Assembly (NCBI RefSeq): GCF_037201815.1
Contig: NZ_CP147407.1
Location: 2,240,723-2,304,722, forward strand
DNA from: Metabacillus sp. FJAT-52054
GTDB lineage: Bacteria > Bacillota > Bacilli > Bacillales > Bacillaceae
Direction of reading: 5' to 3'
Length of the DNA: 64,000 nt
Shown here: positions 54,600 to 63,950 of the stretch, piece after piece
Position numbering within the stretch: position 1 is the first letter of the stretch
Layout: every line of letters starts with the position of its first letter
Program-made: the position numbers and the translations under genes
Notes under the pieces: model-generated
Seen by the model: the letters and a program-made list of their open reading frames with translations, nothing else
What the model was told of the DNA's origin: nothing
The model's database searches: none

Positions 54600-55780
54600 C
54601 GGAGAAACCACCTCTCAATCTCGTTTCTGGAGTTGTGAAGCCGTCCTTCAAGCACTTCCAGTTCAATTGCGTGCAGCGCATCTGCTACCCATGGTCCCGG
54701 CTCATTGCCTGCTATCTGCAAAAGCTCATTCCCATTTATATATAAATCCGCTCTGGAGTGGATCGGCAGCCGGCTGTAGTCAGCTGCCGCCTTTTCAGCA
54801 CCTGTTTTCTGGATCCAATCATGCTGGGATTCACAGATTGCCTCAGTAAGACAGACTGTTTCTGCACCCGCTTCATACAGCATCAAATTTGTCCACTGGT
54901 TTTTCAGCCTCTTACGAAGAAATAAATAAACAGAATGGATCTTGTCCATTCTTTTAACAGGCATCTTCCATTGCTTTAGAAATTCTTTCGGCTGCTCCAC
55001 CTCAAGGTCAAAAAGAAGGAGTGCCCACCTTTCCGGCAGTCCAAGTGCAGGTGGAAGCGTCCTGGCTATGAACGTTTCCCAGCCGTGAATTCCTTTCCCT
55101 AATCCTGGCATAAATTCAATTAACCCGCTGCTTTGAAGCAAATCTAAAGCGGCGGAAGCAGCCTTTCCTTTAAGGAGCTTATCAAACTCTATTAATTTCC
55201 GCTCGACTGAAATATGTTTCATCAAACTTGCCAGACGGTTGATTGCCTCCAGCGAATCCGGGGTGATGGCAAAGTCTAGCTGGCTTGAAAAGCGCAGTGC
55301 TCTTAGCATCCTGAGCGCATCTTCCGTATACCTGTCTTCAGGATTTCCAACCGTTTCTATTTTCTTATCCCGAATGGCATCCTTCCCGTTGAAATAATCA
55401 TGAAGATTTCCGTCTTTATCCATAGCCATCGCATTCATCGTGAAATCTCTTCGTTTTAGATCCTCTTTTAGCGAAGTAACGAATTGAACTGTCTCCGGCC
55501 TGCGAAAATTCTCATAGTCTGATTCTGTACGAAATGTCGTAACTTCATAAGGCTCCCCTTCATGGAGCACAATAATGGTTCCATGGGCAGCCCCGACATC
55601 TGCCGTTTTAGAAAAAATCTCCTGCACTTTTCCCGGTGCTGCAGAAGTAGCGATATCCACATCATGAATGTCCCTGCCAAGCAAAAGGTCCCGTACTGAA
55701 CCCCCTACAAAATAAGCCTCATACCCTTCTTTTTCAAGTGCGTGAATAATCGGCAGCGCATCTAGAAATTCCTTTTTCAT
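54575..55780 (-). CDS. cca: CCA-adding tRNA nucleotidyltransferase
   Basis: Adds or repairs the 3' CCA of tRNA (401 aa, class II; B. subtilis 397). The nucleotidyltransferase core has FVGGSVRDLLLGRDIHDVDI with the DxD metal-binding pair, RRDFTMNAMAMDKDG and the ERKLIEFDKLL element. ATG at 55780 has GGGGATTG eight bases upstream; the frame extends 18 residues further, overlapping bshA, without support. It is followed by birA. Confidence 0.96.
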   Translation of the reverse strand: MKKEFLDALPIIHALEKEGYEAYFVGGSVRDLLLGRDIHDVDIATSAAPGKVQEIFSKTADVGAAHGTIIVLHEGEPYEVTTFRTESDYENFRRPETVQFVTSLKEDLKRRDFTMNAMAMDKDGNLHDYFNGKDAIRDKKIETVGNPEDRYTEDALRMLRALRFSSQLDFAITPDSLEAINRLASLMKHISVERKLIEFDKLLKGKAASAALDLLQSSGLIEFMPGLGKGIHGWETFIARTLPPALGLPERWALLLFDLEVEQPKEFLKQWKMPVKRMDKIHSVYLFLRKRLKNQWTNLMLYEAGAETVCLTEAICESQHDWIQKTGAEKAAADYSRLPIHSRADLYINGNELLQIAGNEPGPWVADALHAIELEVLEGRLHNSRNEIERWFLRWSNQKGM

Positions 55781-55784
55781 CGGT

Positions 55785-56921
55785 TCAATCCCCTTGAAGC
55801 AATCCGTAATAAATATCCTCATATTGCTCCACAATCTGCTCGGTTTTAAAATTTTCCCTTGCCGCTGTCATAGCCTGCTCTGAAAACCTGCTGTGCAAAT
55901 CCTGGCTGCTTAGTAAGGCGACTGCTTTTTCTGCTGCCTTTTCAATGTCCCCAACCTCAACAATGAATCCATTCTCCCCATCGGAAATAACCTCCGGAAT
56001 TCCCCCGATGTTCGTTCCGATACATGGAACCCCGCACGCCATCGCTTCTAAAAGAACCAATCCAAAGCTTTCTTTCTCAGACATAAGCAGTTTAATATCG
56101 CTGATTGAGTAAAGCTCATCCAAATTCTCCTGTTTTCCTAAAAACAGAACCTTTTCCCTCAAGCCCATTGAGTGGACCAGTTCACAGACACTTGACATTT
56201 CCGGTCCGTCTCCTACAAGCAGCAGCTTCGAAGAAACTTGATCTGCAATGAGGGCAAAGGTTTTAACTATATCTTTCACACGTTTAACCTGTCTGAAATT
56301 CGATACATGGATGATGACACGCTCATGATCTTTTATTTTGTAATCATTCTTTAAATGAGCAGCATCTTTTTTGTAATAAACCCTGTCATCAATAAAATTG
56401 TAAACGGTTTCGATATGCTGCTTGGGAGCAATCAGGTCATATGTTTGCTGGACGAGTGCGTTTGAAACAGCTGTTACCCGGTCAGATGCTTCAATCCCGA
56501 AACGGATCAGCTGGGCCATGGACGGGTCCGACCCAAGTACGGTAATGTCCGTGCCATGAAGAGTGGTTACAATTTTCAGATGATCGCCTGTCATCTGCTT
56601 TGCCAAAAAAGCACATATCGCGTGAGGGATTGCATAATGAACATGCAGGATATCCAGCTTTTCCCTTTCGGCAACCTCTGCCATTTTGCTTGAAAGAGCA
56701 AGATCATATGGAGGATTTTTAAAAACAGAATACTGATTGACTTCTACTCCGTGAAAGTAAATGTTGCTGTACACTTTATTCAATCTAAATGGAATGCTTG
56801 ACGTTATGAAGTGTATCTCATGGCCTTTTTCAGCCAAAAGCTTCCCTAGTTCTGTTGCCACAACTCCTGAACCCCCGACAGATGGGTAACAGGTAATGCC
56901 GATTTTAAGTTTATTTTTCAT
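55785..56921 (-). CDS. bshA: Bacillithiol glycosyltransferase BshA
   Basis: First step of bacillithiol synthesis: N-acetylglucosamine transfer from UDP-GlcNAc to L-malate (378 aa, GT4 family). The N-terminal donor loop reads [18 protein letters not shown] and the C-terminal sugar-phosphate binding motif is [20 protein letters not shown]. Its ATG overlaps the end of bshB1 by four bases, so the two are coupled, as in B. subtilis. Confidence 0.96.
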   Translation of the reverse strand: MKNKLKIGITCYPSVGGSGVVATELGKLLAEKGHEIHFITSSIPFRLNKVYSNIYFHGVEVNQYSVFKNPPYDLALSSKMAEVAEREKLDILHVHYAIPHAICAFLAKQMTGDHLKIVTTLHGTDITVLGSDPSMAQLIRFGIEASDRVTAVSNALVQQTYDLIAPKQHIETVYNFIDDRVYYKKDAAHLKNDYKIKDHERVIIHVSNFRQVKRVKDIVKTFALIADQVSSKLLLVGDGPEMSSVCELVHSMGLREKVLFLGKQENLDELYSISDIKLLMSEKESFGLVLLEAMACGVPCIGTNIGGIPEVISDGENGFIVEVGDIEKAAEKAVALLSSQDLHSRFSEQAMTAARENFKTEQIVEQYEDIYYGLLQGD

Positions 56922-57598
56922 TTATGTTCACCTGGCAATTCATTCAATTCGATTGGTTTCGGACTTTTAAAACCTTCCGCAAAGGCCAGTCCTGCAGCCT
57001 TTCCTGCAAGCTGCTCTCTTGTAAATGCGAGATCTATGTATGCATGATTCATGCAGCTGTGATAGGCTCTTAAACTTTCTTCTTTTCTGCTGATTGTGCC
57101 TGAAATATCGAGAATCATATCCGGTTTTTGGAAAGGAGCGGTAATATATTGATAAACATGGTGTACAGAATGAGCAGGCAAGCGGAAGCTGTCTTCGTAT
57201 TTATGAATTCCCGCTGAATAAACTGCTTCTTTTACAAGGTTTGCGCAGCTTTCAAAATCTGGATGATCCGGATTATCCGCAGGGCAATATACTACCTCCG
57301 GCCTGTATTTTCTAATAACGGAAATGAGCCGGTCCAGGTAGGAGGCGGTAACAAACAATCCGCGGTCAGGGAGATCCAGAAAGATCCTCTTATTCACCCC
57401 GAGCACCTCGGATGCAGCAGTCGCTTCCTTCTTCCGTTCCGCCACAGTTCCTTCTGAGGAAAGCTCTGCTTCCGTTAAATCACAAATACCGGTTCTTATC
57501 TGTTTGTCAGCATATCTCGCAAGCGTTCCGCCCATCCCGTACTCAACATCTCCAGGATGAGTGCCAAATGCCAGAATATCTAATTTCTCAAGACTCAT
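56918..57598 (-). CDS. bshB1: BshB1-like deacetylase with altered active site
   Basis: By place (between mgsA and bshA) and fold (PIG-L/LmbE-type deacetylase, 226 aa) this is BshB1, which removes the acetyl group from GlcNAc-malate to give GlcN-malate for bacillithiol. [20 protein letters not shown] and [15 protein letters not shown] are typical of BshB1. But the usual H-x-D-D loop reads [11 protein letters not shown], with Gly where the catalytic base Asp should be, and the usual HPDH reads HPDFES, with Phe where a zinc-ligand His should be. These changes suggest loss of activity; a second enzyme (BshB2/YojG) elsewhere could cover the step. Confidence 0.88.
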   Translation of the reverse strand: MSLEKLDILAFGTHPGDVEYGMGGTLARYADKQIRTGICDLTEAELSSEGTVAERKKEATAASEVLGVNKRIFLDLPDRGLFVTASYLDRLISVIRKYRPEVVYCPADNPDHPDFESCANLVKEAVYSAGIHKYEDSFRLPAHSVHHVYQYITAPFQKPDMILDISGTISRKEESLRAYHSCMNHAYIDLAFTREQLAGKAAGLAFAEGFKSPKPIELNELPGEHK

Positions 57599-58010
57599 CT
57601 AACTCTCCTTCTCGCTGATGAATAACCTTTCTCCACGTCAGGTCTCCCCTATTCAGACCGTGAATTAAAATTTCTGCCGTTCCCATGTTGGTTGCGAGCG
57701 GGATGGCGTAAACGTCGCATAACCGGATAAGAGCGGAAACGTCCGGTTCATGCGGCTGTGCAGTTAAGGGATCCCGGAAGAAGATGACAATATCCATTTC
57801 ATTTCTTGCAATCATCGCTCCGATTTCCTGATCCCCTCCCAGCGGGCCGGACTGGCATCTTGTAATGGATAGACCAGTCGCTTCCATGATGCGCAAGCCA
57901 GTCGTTCCGGTAGCAAACAGCTCATGTTCTTCTAAAATACTTTTATAGGCGGTAGAAAATTGAACGATATCATTCTTCTTTTTATCATGGGCAATCAGTG
58001 CAAGTTTCAT
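57588..58010 (-). CDS. mgsA: Methylglyoxal synthase
   Basis: Converts dihydroxyacetone phosphate to methylglyoxal (140 aa; family 130-150). The phosphate-binding loop GTTGLRIME, the catalytic Asp in [11 protein letters not shown], and [20 protein letters not shown] with the His of the lid, are intact. It serves phosphate release when sugar phosphates build up; bacillithiol, made by the next genes, helps detoxify methylglyoxal, which fits their neighbouring places. Overlaps bshB1 by 11 bases. Confidence 0.96.
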   Translation of the reverse strand: MKLALIAHDKKKNDIVQFSTAYKSILEEHELFATGTTGLRIMEATGLSITRCQSGPLGGDQEIGAMIARNEMDIVIFFRDPLTAQPHEPDVSALIRLCDVYAIPLATNMGTAEILIHGLNRGDLTWRKVIHQREGELDES

Positions 58011-58023
58011 CAGCTATCCCTCA

Positions 58024-58824
58024 CTATTCAATGATATTTTCAAGACCGTAAACCAGTGTATCGAGCTTCATTACTTGTTCGCATGAGAGTTTGACGCCTG
58101 ACATGAAAGATTTCCGGTCATATGAGTCATGCCTGATCTTCAATGTCTGGCCTTCTCCGCCAAATAAAACCTCTTGATGGGCAACAAGTCCCGGAAGCCG
58201 GACACTATGTATTCTGATACCGTTATATGAAGCACCTCTCGCGCCAGCAAGTGTCTCTTTTTCGTTCGGATGGCCCTGCTTTTTCTCTTCCCTTACCGCA
58301 GAAATCATCTCAGCTGTCTTGACTCCGGTACCGGATGGAGCATCGAGCTTCTGGTCATGATGCTGTTCGATGATTTCGATATCCGGGAAGTATTTAGCCG
58401 CCATTTGGGAAAATTTCATCATCAGCACTGCCCCTACGGCGAAATTCGGCGCAATAATGACACCGAGGCCTTTTGCTTCCGACAGTTCCTGCAATTCCTT
58501 TAAGTTATCCTCAGTAAATCCGGTTGTCCCCACTACAGGTCTGACACCCATTTCAAGGGCTGTTTTAGCATGAAGCATTCCGGTTTCCGGTGTTGTAAGA
58601 TCAATCAGTACATCCGCTTTAGTTTCAAACAAACATTCTTTTAAATCGGTATAAATGGGAGCACTGCTTGAAAACCCTTCTGCAATTTCGTTCAGTTTTT
58701 CACCGCCGTTTTTACGGTCCAATACTCCCGCCAATTCAAAATGAGAAGTTTCTTCTGCTAAAATAACGGCTTCTCTTCCCATTCTTCCACGGGGTCCTGC
58801 TACAACAACTTTAATTGAATCCAT
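58024..58824 (-). CDS. dapB: 4-hydroxy-tetrahydrodipicolinate reductase
   Basis: A lysine- and diaminopimelate-pathway enzyme (266 aa). The NAD(P)H loop reads [15 protein letters not shown]; the substrate site has [16 protein letters not shown] and [12 protein letters not shown]. Products serve lysine, peptidoglycan and spore dipicolinate. It is between mgsA and ypjD in the usual Bacillus order. Confidence 0.97.
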   Translation of the reverse strand: MDSIKVVVAGPRGRMGREAVILAEETSHFELAGVLDRKNGGEKLNEIAEGFSSSAPIYTDLKECLFETKADVLIDLTTPETGMLHAKTALEMGVRPVVGTTGFTEDNLKELQELSEAKGLGVIIAPNFAVGAVLMMKFSQMAAKYFPDIEIIEQHHDQKLDAPSGTGVKTAEMISAVREEKKQGHPNEKETLAGARGASYNGIRIHSVRLPGLVAHQEVLFGGEGQTLKIRHDSYDRKSFMSGVKLSCEQVMKLDTLVYGLENIIE

Positions 58825-58827
58825 TTT

Positions 58828-59160
58828 TTAAAGCTCCTCTTTCTTTGTCCAGCGGTCACGGTCGCGGACAGCAAATTTTTTCATAACTAAATCGTGTGCT
58901 TCGGCCAAATCGATTTGAAGGGAATTCGCCATGCACACCAGCACAAACAGTACATCTCCAAGCTCTTCTTCAATTGCTTTATCTGCCTCTGATGATTTTT
59001 TCGGCTTTTCTCCAAATCTGTGGTTGATTTCACGGGCAAGCTCCCCCAGTTCCTCCGTAAGCCTTGCAGTCATTGCGAGCGGACTGAAGTAGCCTTCTTT
59101 GAATTGTCCGATGTAGGTATCCACTTCCTTTTGTATGTCTTTCATTGTTTTTTCTTTCAT
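58828..59160 (-). CDS. ypjD: MazG-type nucleotide pyrophosphohydrolase YpjD
   Basis: A 110-aa single-domain MazG-like protein (111 aa in B. subtilis), likely splitting non-canonical NTPs. The metal-binding helices are RLTEELGELAREI and EEELGDVLFVLVCMA (EExxE and ExxD). ATG at 59160 has GGGAG five bases upstream; the frame extends 13 residues further with no site. First of the ypjD-dapB-mgsA-bshB1-bshA-cca-birA series, all with small gaps or overlaps. Confidence 0.92.
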   Translation of the reverse strand: MKEKTMKDIQKEVDTYIGQFKEGYFSPLAMTARLTEELGELAREINHRFGEKPKKSSEADKAIEEELGDVLFVLVCMANSLQIDLAEAHDLVMKKFAVRDRDRWTKKEEL

Positions 59161-59299
59161 GAGGACTCCCGCTTTCTTTATGTATTTATCTTCTTCCAAT
59201 TATATCATCTTGAAATCAAATTCTGCCTGATTTGCCGTTTTGCCGCTGGTGAACTATAATATTATCGCCATCATAAGCGATTTTGGGAGCTGATATAAT

Positions 59300-60169
59300 T
59301 TGAACGGATTGAACATTCGCAACATCCTTTTCATCCTGCTCGGATCTGCCATTTTTGCCTTTGGGCTAGTTCATTTTAACATGCAGAATGAATTGGCTGA
59401 AGGAGGATTTACAGGAATTACACTTCTTCTATACTTCATTTTTACGATTGATCCATCCATATCTAATTTAGTATTGAATATTCCTCTATTTTTCATAGGA
59501 TGGAAACTCCTGGGAAGGGTTTCTTTTATTTATACAATGATCGGAACCGTGAGCTTATCCTTATTCCTCTGGATTTTTCAAAGGTATCAGTTTAATCTCC
59601 ACCTTTCTGATGACCTTTTGCTTGTATCCCTGTTTGCCGGCGTATTTATCGGGGTCGGTCTGGGTATTATTTTCCGCTACGGCGGTACAACCGGCGGAGT
59701 CGATATCATTGCTCGCCTTGTCCAGAAATATAAAGGAATAAGCATGGGTAAAACCATGTTCCTTTTTGACGTATGCGTTATCGGAGTATCTCTTTTGACG
59801 TATTTGGATTTAAAAAGAGCCATGTATACGCTTGTTGCCGTCTTCGTGGGCGCCCGGGTCATCGACTTTATGCAGGACGGAGCATATGGTGCTAAAGGCG
59901 CGACCATCATTTCATCTAAAAATCAGCAAATTTCCAAAAGAATATTAGAAGAAATGGATCGAGGGGTCACCATTCTTAAAGGGCAGGGTTCTTACTCAGG
60001 GAATGCTATGGATGTATTATACTGTGTTGTGGACAAGAATGAAATTGCCCGGCTCAAGCTGGTTATCACTTCTGTCGATCCGCATGCCTTTGTAGCTGTA
60101 ACGGATGTTCATGACGTACTCGGAGAAGGCTTTACACTCGACAGCGAAAAAAATCCGATCCAAAAGTAA
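59300..60169 (+). CDS. ypjC: YitT-family membrane protein YpjC
   Basis: A 289-aa protein with five to six hydrophobic segments in the first 190 residues (ILFILLGSAIFAFGLVHF, then GVFIGVGLGIIFRYGGTTGG with the family GGTTGG motif) and a soluble C-terminal DUF2179 domain (GVTILKGQGSYSGNAMDVLY). The YitT family is common in Bacillus and has no proven function. Start is TTG 59300, GGGAG about 11 bases upstream. It is divergent from ypjD and convergent with ypjB. Confidence 0.92.
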   Translation: MNGLNIRNILFILLGSAIFAFGLVHFNMQNELAEGGFTGITLLLYFIFTIDPSISNLVLNIPLFFIGWKLLGRVSFIYTMIGTVSLSLFLWIFQRYQFNLHLSDDLLLVSLFAGVFIGVGLGIIFRYGGTTGGVDIIARLVQKYKGISMGKTMFLFDVCVIGVSLLTYLDLKRAMYTLVAVFVGARVIDFMQDGAYGAKGATIISSKNQQISKRILEEMDRGVTILKGQGSYSGNAMDVLYCVVDKNEIARLKLVITSVDPHAFVAVTDVHDVLGEGFTLDSEKNPIQK

Positions 60170-60216
60170 TCGTGTACGTAAGGGATCTTGGATTGGCCCT
60201 GGAGCCATGAATGAAG

Positions 60217-60257
60217 AAAAAAGGAAAGCAAGCCGGGCTCGGCTGCTTTCCTTTTTT
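60217..60257. terminator. Terminator between ypjC and ypjB
   Basis: A 14-bp stem AAAAAAGGAAAGCA / TGCTTTCCTTTTTT enclosing a smaller GCCGGGCTCGGC hairpin; both strands have T runs. Confidence 0.88.
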
Positions 60258-60259
60258 GT

Positions 60260-61048
60260 TTACCTATCGCGCTCTCTTTCCACCTGCTTTTCCTTTTCCC
60301 CACGAAATTTTCTCCATCCTGCATACGTGAGAGTCAGAATGATCATTCCTCCAGTCGTAATAATCACCCAAATCAGGGAAGGATCGGCCTCGTCATCCTT
60401 AACTCGGTCGAACAGATTTTTAAATTCGGCTTCCATTGATGTAAGCTGACTAATCCTCTCTTCTTCCGTCCCGTTTTCCATTAACCCCTCTCCAACTGTC
60501 GATATCAGTGCCTCAACCTTTCTTACTTGCTTGGGAGGGACATCCACGGATACAGAAGGATAGATTGTTTCATATAAAGTAAGAAATTCATTCCAATCCT
60601 GTTCAAACGATGTCGATTCTCCAATTTCGGCATCCTTTTTTAAATGATTGAATGAGGTCATCATGCTCGTTTCCATTGAACTCCAGAGCGGCTCATTTTC
60701 TGTAAATGCCGCATCCACAACCATATGGAATTGGGTAACAGCCCTCATTTTAGATTCAGGATCTGCCTGCTGATCCTCAAGCTTTTCCAGTGCATTCCCA
60801 TGAACGGCAGAAATCGTTCTTACTGTTTGTCCAGATACAGCCTGCCTTGCCTCCGGACTTTTTTCAAACTGTTTGGCAAAATATTTCAGCACTTGCAAAG
60901 ATTCATCGGTCCTTCCCTGCTTAGCCAGCTGGAAGGCGCTGTAAGATGTCTCGGATAAGCTGTTCCATCTATCAGTCTCTTCTCCTTTTGCCTCAGTGCT
61001 TGAGAAAAGGAGAAGCAGGATCGTCAAGCATACTACCCATCTTTTCAT
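60260..61048 (-). CDS. ypjB: Sporulation protein YpjB
   Basis: A 262-aa membrane protein of the YpjB family (264 aa in B. subtilis), in which mutants have a sporulation phenotype. A signal peptide WVVCLTILLLLFSSTEAKG (cleavage near residue 22) is followed by an extracytoplasmic helical domain and a C-terminal membrane span (LIWVIITTGGMIILTLTY), then a basic tail. ATG at 61048 has GGGGGGAC upstream. It follows ypjA, likely in an operon. Confidence 0.92.
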   Translation of the reverse strand: MKRWVVCLTILLLLFSSTEAKGEETDRWNSLSETSYSAFQLAKQGRTDESLQVLKYFAKQFEKSPEARQAVSGQTVRTISAVHGNALEKLEDQQADPESKMRAVTQFHMVVDAAFTENEPLWSSMETSMMTSFNHLKKDAEIGESTSFEQDWNEFLTLYETIYPSVSVDVPPKQVRKVEALISTVGEGLMENGTEEERISQLTSMEAEFKNLFDRVKDDEADPSLIWVIITTGGMIILTLTYAGWRKFRGEKEKQVERERDR

Positions 61049-61119
61049 GTTTGTCCCCCCCAAATCATCTAGTAAAAAATATGTAAGGAGGGACAAGATT
61101 AGACCACTGGGAATAACCT

Positions 61120-61728
61120 TTAATGGATATTAAGCTTCCATCTTTTTTCTTTTATCACATACCAGTAGGCAATCCCAAGTGAAAGGATGCTAAGCCAGAA
61201 TGTAAAATAACCAATCGTTGGCAAATAATCCATCAGCGAGTAATAGATCGGCATTTGTCCGAACACATAATCAATTACATCATTGTGCAATGTCCATACA
61301 GCCGCTATGATTAGGTGCCTAAGCTTAAATCGGTAAAACGGAATGTAAAGCAGTCCCTGAATCGCCATCGCCATATGCGAAGCCATCAGCATGTAGCCGG
61401 CTGGTTCCAGTTCTCCCGTCGTAATCAGTAAAAGCAAATTCATCACGGTTGCCCATATTCCATATTTAAAAAGGGTGACAACTGCCAGCGCCTCCATTAA
61501 AGGGGACCTTTTTCCGAAAAGATAATACAGGATAACAATTGTAAAGAAAAGACTTGCAGTCGGACTATCCGGAACAAAAATCAGGAACTGCGGAGCCGTT
61601 ATCACAAGCTGACCTGTATACCAATAATACCCATACAGCGTACCAAGCAGGTTGACAGCAAACAATAAAAATAAAAAAGGCTTTCCGGCTAATACATAAA
61701 ATATCGTCTTCATCTGAACAGCTCTCAT
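61120..61728 (-). CDS. ypjA: YpjA-like DUF1405 membrane protein
   Basis: A protein of 202 aa (or 196 from ATG 61710) with five to six membrane spans: FLFLLFAVNLLGTLYGYYWY, then SLFFTIVILYYLFG and more, matching the DUF1405 family (YpjA). Function unknown; it is constantly beside qcrABC and ypjB in Bacillus. The start is unsure: the first ATG has AGGTG at 13 bases, the second has GAGAG at eight. A terminator separates it from qcrC. Confidence 0.9.
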   Translation of the reverse strand: MRAVQMKTIFYVLAGKPFLFLLFAVNLLGTLYGYYWYTGQLVITAPQFLIFVPDSPTASLFFTIVILYYLFGKRSPLMEALAVVTLFKYGIWATVMNLLLLITTGELEPAGYMLMASHMAMAIQGLLYIPFYRFKLRHLIIAAVWTLHNDVIDYVFGQMPIYYSLMDYLPTIGYFTFWLSILSLGIAYWYVIKEKRWKLNIH

Positions 61729-61758
61729 TTCTATTAAATTTCACCTTTCTCATCATAT

Positions 61759-61786
61759 AAAAAAGCTGACAGATTGTCAGCTTTTT
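61759..61786 (-). terminator. Terminator of qcrABC
   Basis: AAAAAGCTGACA / TGTCAGCTTTTT perfect 12-bp stem with a three-base loop, starting in the qcrC stop. Confidence 0.9.
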
Positions 61787-62552
61787 ACTTGGATGAAACT
61801 TTTGAAACGAATTCGGAAAGAACCTTTAATTCCTCATCCGTTCCTTTAAATACGCCGGCAGGCATTGCGCCGCGGCCCTCTTTAGCTATTTTGGCAATAT
61901 CCTCAGGCTTTAATCCGTTATCAACAAGAGATGGACCAGCTGCTCCGCCCTGAAGGTTATCACCATGGCAGGAAACACAAGTCTGCTCCTGGAATACCTT
62001 GTATCCTTCTGAGTTCGTATCGATTTTGGCTTCAGCCTGAATTTTTCCCTGCTGCGCTACCTTTTCCCAGTTGGTCGTCGAAACCGACTGCCAGGTCAGG
62101 AAAATAATCGCAGCGGTTGCAAGGAGCATCATTCCTACAGTTACAGGTCTCTTTGCAGGCCGGCGCTCAGGACCGGGATCAAGAAACGGAGCAAGAATCA
62201 ATGCACCAGCCGCAATTCCCGGCATGATCATTGCACCTAGAACCGTATATGGACCGGATGCGTACGTATACTTCAAGAGCTGGTAGAGAAATAGGAAGTA
62301 CCAGTCAGGAAGCGGGATGTATCCTGTATCAGTCGGATCCGCCACCCGTTCCAGCGGTGAGGGATGAGCAACTGTCAAACATAGAAATCCAATTAAAAAG
62401 ACCGCTCCAACCAGCCATTCCTTTAAAAGGAAATTCGGCCAAAATGCTTCAGTTTTCCCAGGAAACTCCGAGTAATCTTTCGGAATGTTCGGTTTTCTTA
62501 CGGCAGGAACACGAGAATCCCCGACGAACTTCATGCCTTTTCCGCGATGCAT
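61785..62552 (-). CDS. qcrC: Menaquinol:cytochrome c reductase, cytochrome b/c subunit
   Basis: A 255-aa fusion of a subunit-IV-like b part (three membrane spans, e.g. EWLVGAVFLIGFLCLTVA) and a C-terminal cytochrome c domain; the heme site is EQTCVSCHGDNLQGG near residue 197, with a methionine in GRGAMPAGVF as the sixth ligand. It takes electrons from the b6-type subunit in the plasma membrane. Third gene of qcrABC. Confidence 0.96.
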   Translation of the reverse strand: MHRGKGMKFVGDSRVPAVRKPNIPKDYSEFPGKTEAFWPNFLLKEWLVGAVFLIGFLCLTVAHPSPLERVADPTDTGYIPLPDWYFLFLYQLLKYTYASGPYTVLGAMIMPGIAAGALILAPFLDPGPERRPAKRPVTVGMMLLATAAIIFLTWQSVSTTNWEKVAQQGKIQAEAKIDTNSEGYKVFQEQTCVSCHGDNLQGGAAGPSLVDNGLKPEDIAKIAKEGRGAMPAGVFKGTDEELKVLSEFVSKVSSK

Positions 62553-62597
62553 GAATCCCCCTCCTTTTTAGATGGTTCTGCAGTAGATACTGCTTTT

Positions 62598-63272
62598 TTA
62601 AAGCGGTCCGGATATTCCCTGCTTTCTGATCATCAGAAAATGGGCAGCCATCAGACCGAATAATGCGGCCGGAAGGAAGAATACATGAATCGCAAAGAAT
62701 CTTGTCAGCGTCTGCGCGCCGACAATTTCAGGATGGCCGGAGAGAAGCACCTTCACTTGAGTACCGATAAACGGTGTGGCCTCTGCTATCTGAAGGCCTA
62801 CTTTCGTCGCGAAAAGCGCTTTCATATCCCAGGGCAGCAAATAACCTGTAAATCCAAGACCGAGCATAACGAAAAAAATCAGAACACCCACAATCCAGTT
62901 CAATTCGCGAGGCTTCTTATAGGCTCCCTGGAAAAACACCCGAAGTGTATGGAGAAACATCATGACAATGACGAGACTCGCGCCCCAATGGTGCATCCCT
63001 CTTACGATTTGTCCGAATGCGACCTCATTCTGCAAATAATAGACAGATTCCCAGGCATTTTTAATATCCGGAACATAATACATTGTCAGGAACATTCCGG
63101 ATAATACCTGAATGACCGTTACGAAAAAGGTTAATCCTCCAAAGCAATAAACAAACGCAGAAAAATGATGGGCAGGGTTGACGTGTTCAGGCACTTCATG
63201 GTCGGCTATATCCCGCCATAAAGGAGTAATATCCAGACGCTCATCCACCCAGTCGTAAATTTTATTCAGCAT
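62598..63272 (-). CDS. qcrB: Menaquinol:cytochrome c reductase, cytochrome b subunit
   Basis: A 224-aa b6-type cytochrome with four membrane spans. The heme-ligand histidines are seen in VRGMHHWGASLVIVMMFLH (near residues 90-105) and FFAIHVFFLPAALFG (near residue 195); GLGFTGYLLPWDMKA is the quinol-site loop. With QcrA and QcrC it forms the b6c complex that reduces cytochrome c for the caa3 oxidase. Confidence 0.97.
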   Translation of the reverse strand: MLNKIYDWVDERLDITPLWRDIADHEVPEHVNPAHHFSAFVYCFGGLTFFVTVIQVLSGMFLTMYYVPDIKNAWESVYYLQNEVAFGQIVRGMHHWGASLVIVMMFLHTLRVFFQGAYKKPRELNWIVGVLIFFVMLGLGFTGYLLPWDMKALFATKVGLQIAEATPFIGTQVKVLLSGHPEIVGAQTLTRFFAIHVFFLPAALFGLMAAHFLMIRKQGISGPL

Positions 63273-63275
63273 CTG

Positions 63276-63782
63276 CTACGCTCCTCTCTTCTTGGCTTTA
63301 CCGAGAAACAAGTAGCCGTCTTTGACCTGCTGTTCAAATACGTCCAAAGGAGCCAGCGGAGGTGTACCTGGAACGTTTTTTCCATCTTTCTCATAACGTC
63401 CGTAATGACATGGGCAGAAGAACTGGTTTTTGTTCTCTGGATCCCCATTCCAGCTGACGGTACAGCCTAAGTGTTTACATACTGGCGATAAAGCGATGAT
63501 ATCTCCCTTATCGTCCTTGTAGACCCAGGCAGAACGCGGTTCATCGGATTTGTGCCAAGCATCGACCTGCTTGATTTTGAAATTAAATCGTTTTGGTTCT
63601 GCTGTAATTTCATCCACTTTTACCACTTGAACTAAATCCTGGCCTGCAACGGGCCGCAGAACAGGGTCAAGGGCAAAGCGAACCATCGGCATAATCATTC
63701 CTGCGGCCATGAATCCGCCTACACCTGTGAGCGTATAGTTAAGGAACTGCCTTCTTGATACCCCATGTTTTCTCTCGCTCAT
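63276..63782 (-). CDS. qcrA: Menaquinol:cytochrome c reductase, Rieske iron-sulfur subunit
   Basis: A 168-aa Rieske protein. A twin-arginine-like start RKHGVSRRQFLNYTLTG leads into a membrane anchor; the [2Fe-2S] cluster is in CKHLGCTVSW and CPCHYGRYEKDG. It accepts electrons from menaquinol. GGGGG precedes the ATG. First gene of qcrABC; a sigma-A promoter lies at 63859. Confidence 0.97.
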   Translation of the reverse strand: MSERKHGVSRRQFLNYTLTGVGGFMAAGMIMPMVRFALDPVLRPVAGQDLVQVVKVDEITAEPKRFNFKIKQVDAWHKSDEPRSAWVYKDDKGDIIALSPVCKHLGCTVSWNGDPENKNQFFCPCHYGRYEKDGKNVPGTPPLAPLDVFEQQVKDGYLFLGKAKKRGA

Positions 63783-63858
63783 TTTTTTCCCCCTTCTATC
63801 CCCTATAGATGAAGTCTGGATGCAAGGTTATAAAAATTTATAGTACTAGGACATTCTA

Positions 63859-63887
63859 ATGATATATCAATCTCTCAAACGGGTCAA
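63859..63887 (-). promoter_or_regulatory. Promoter of qcrABC
   Basis: TTGACC, 17 bases, TATCAT on the minus strand, about 75 bases ahead of qcrA. Confidence 0.7.
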
Positions 63888-63930
63888 TATCATCCTTTTA
63901 TGGAAAAAAGTATAATGATAGTGTTTTCAT

Positions 63931-63950
63931 TTACAATTCCAAAATTGTAA
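63931..63950. promoter_or_regulatory. Inverted repeat upstream of the qcrA promoter
   Basis: TTACAATT / AATTGTAA arms around CCAA, 44 bases upstream of the -35 element; a possible operator. Confidence 0.4.
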
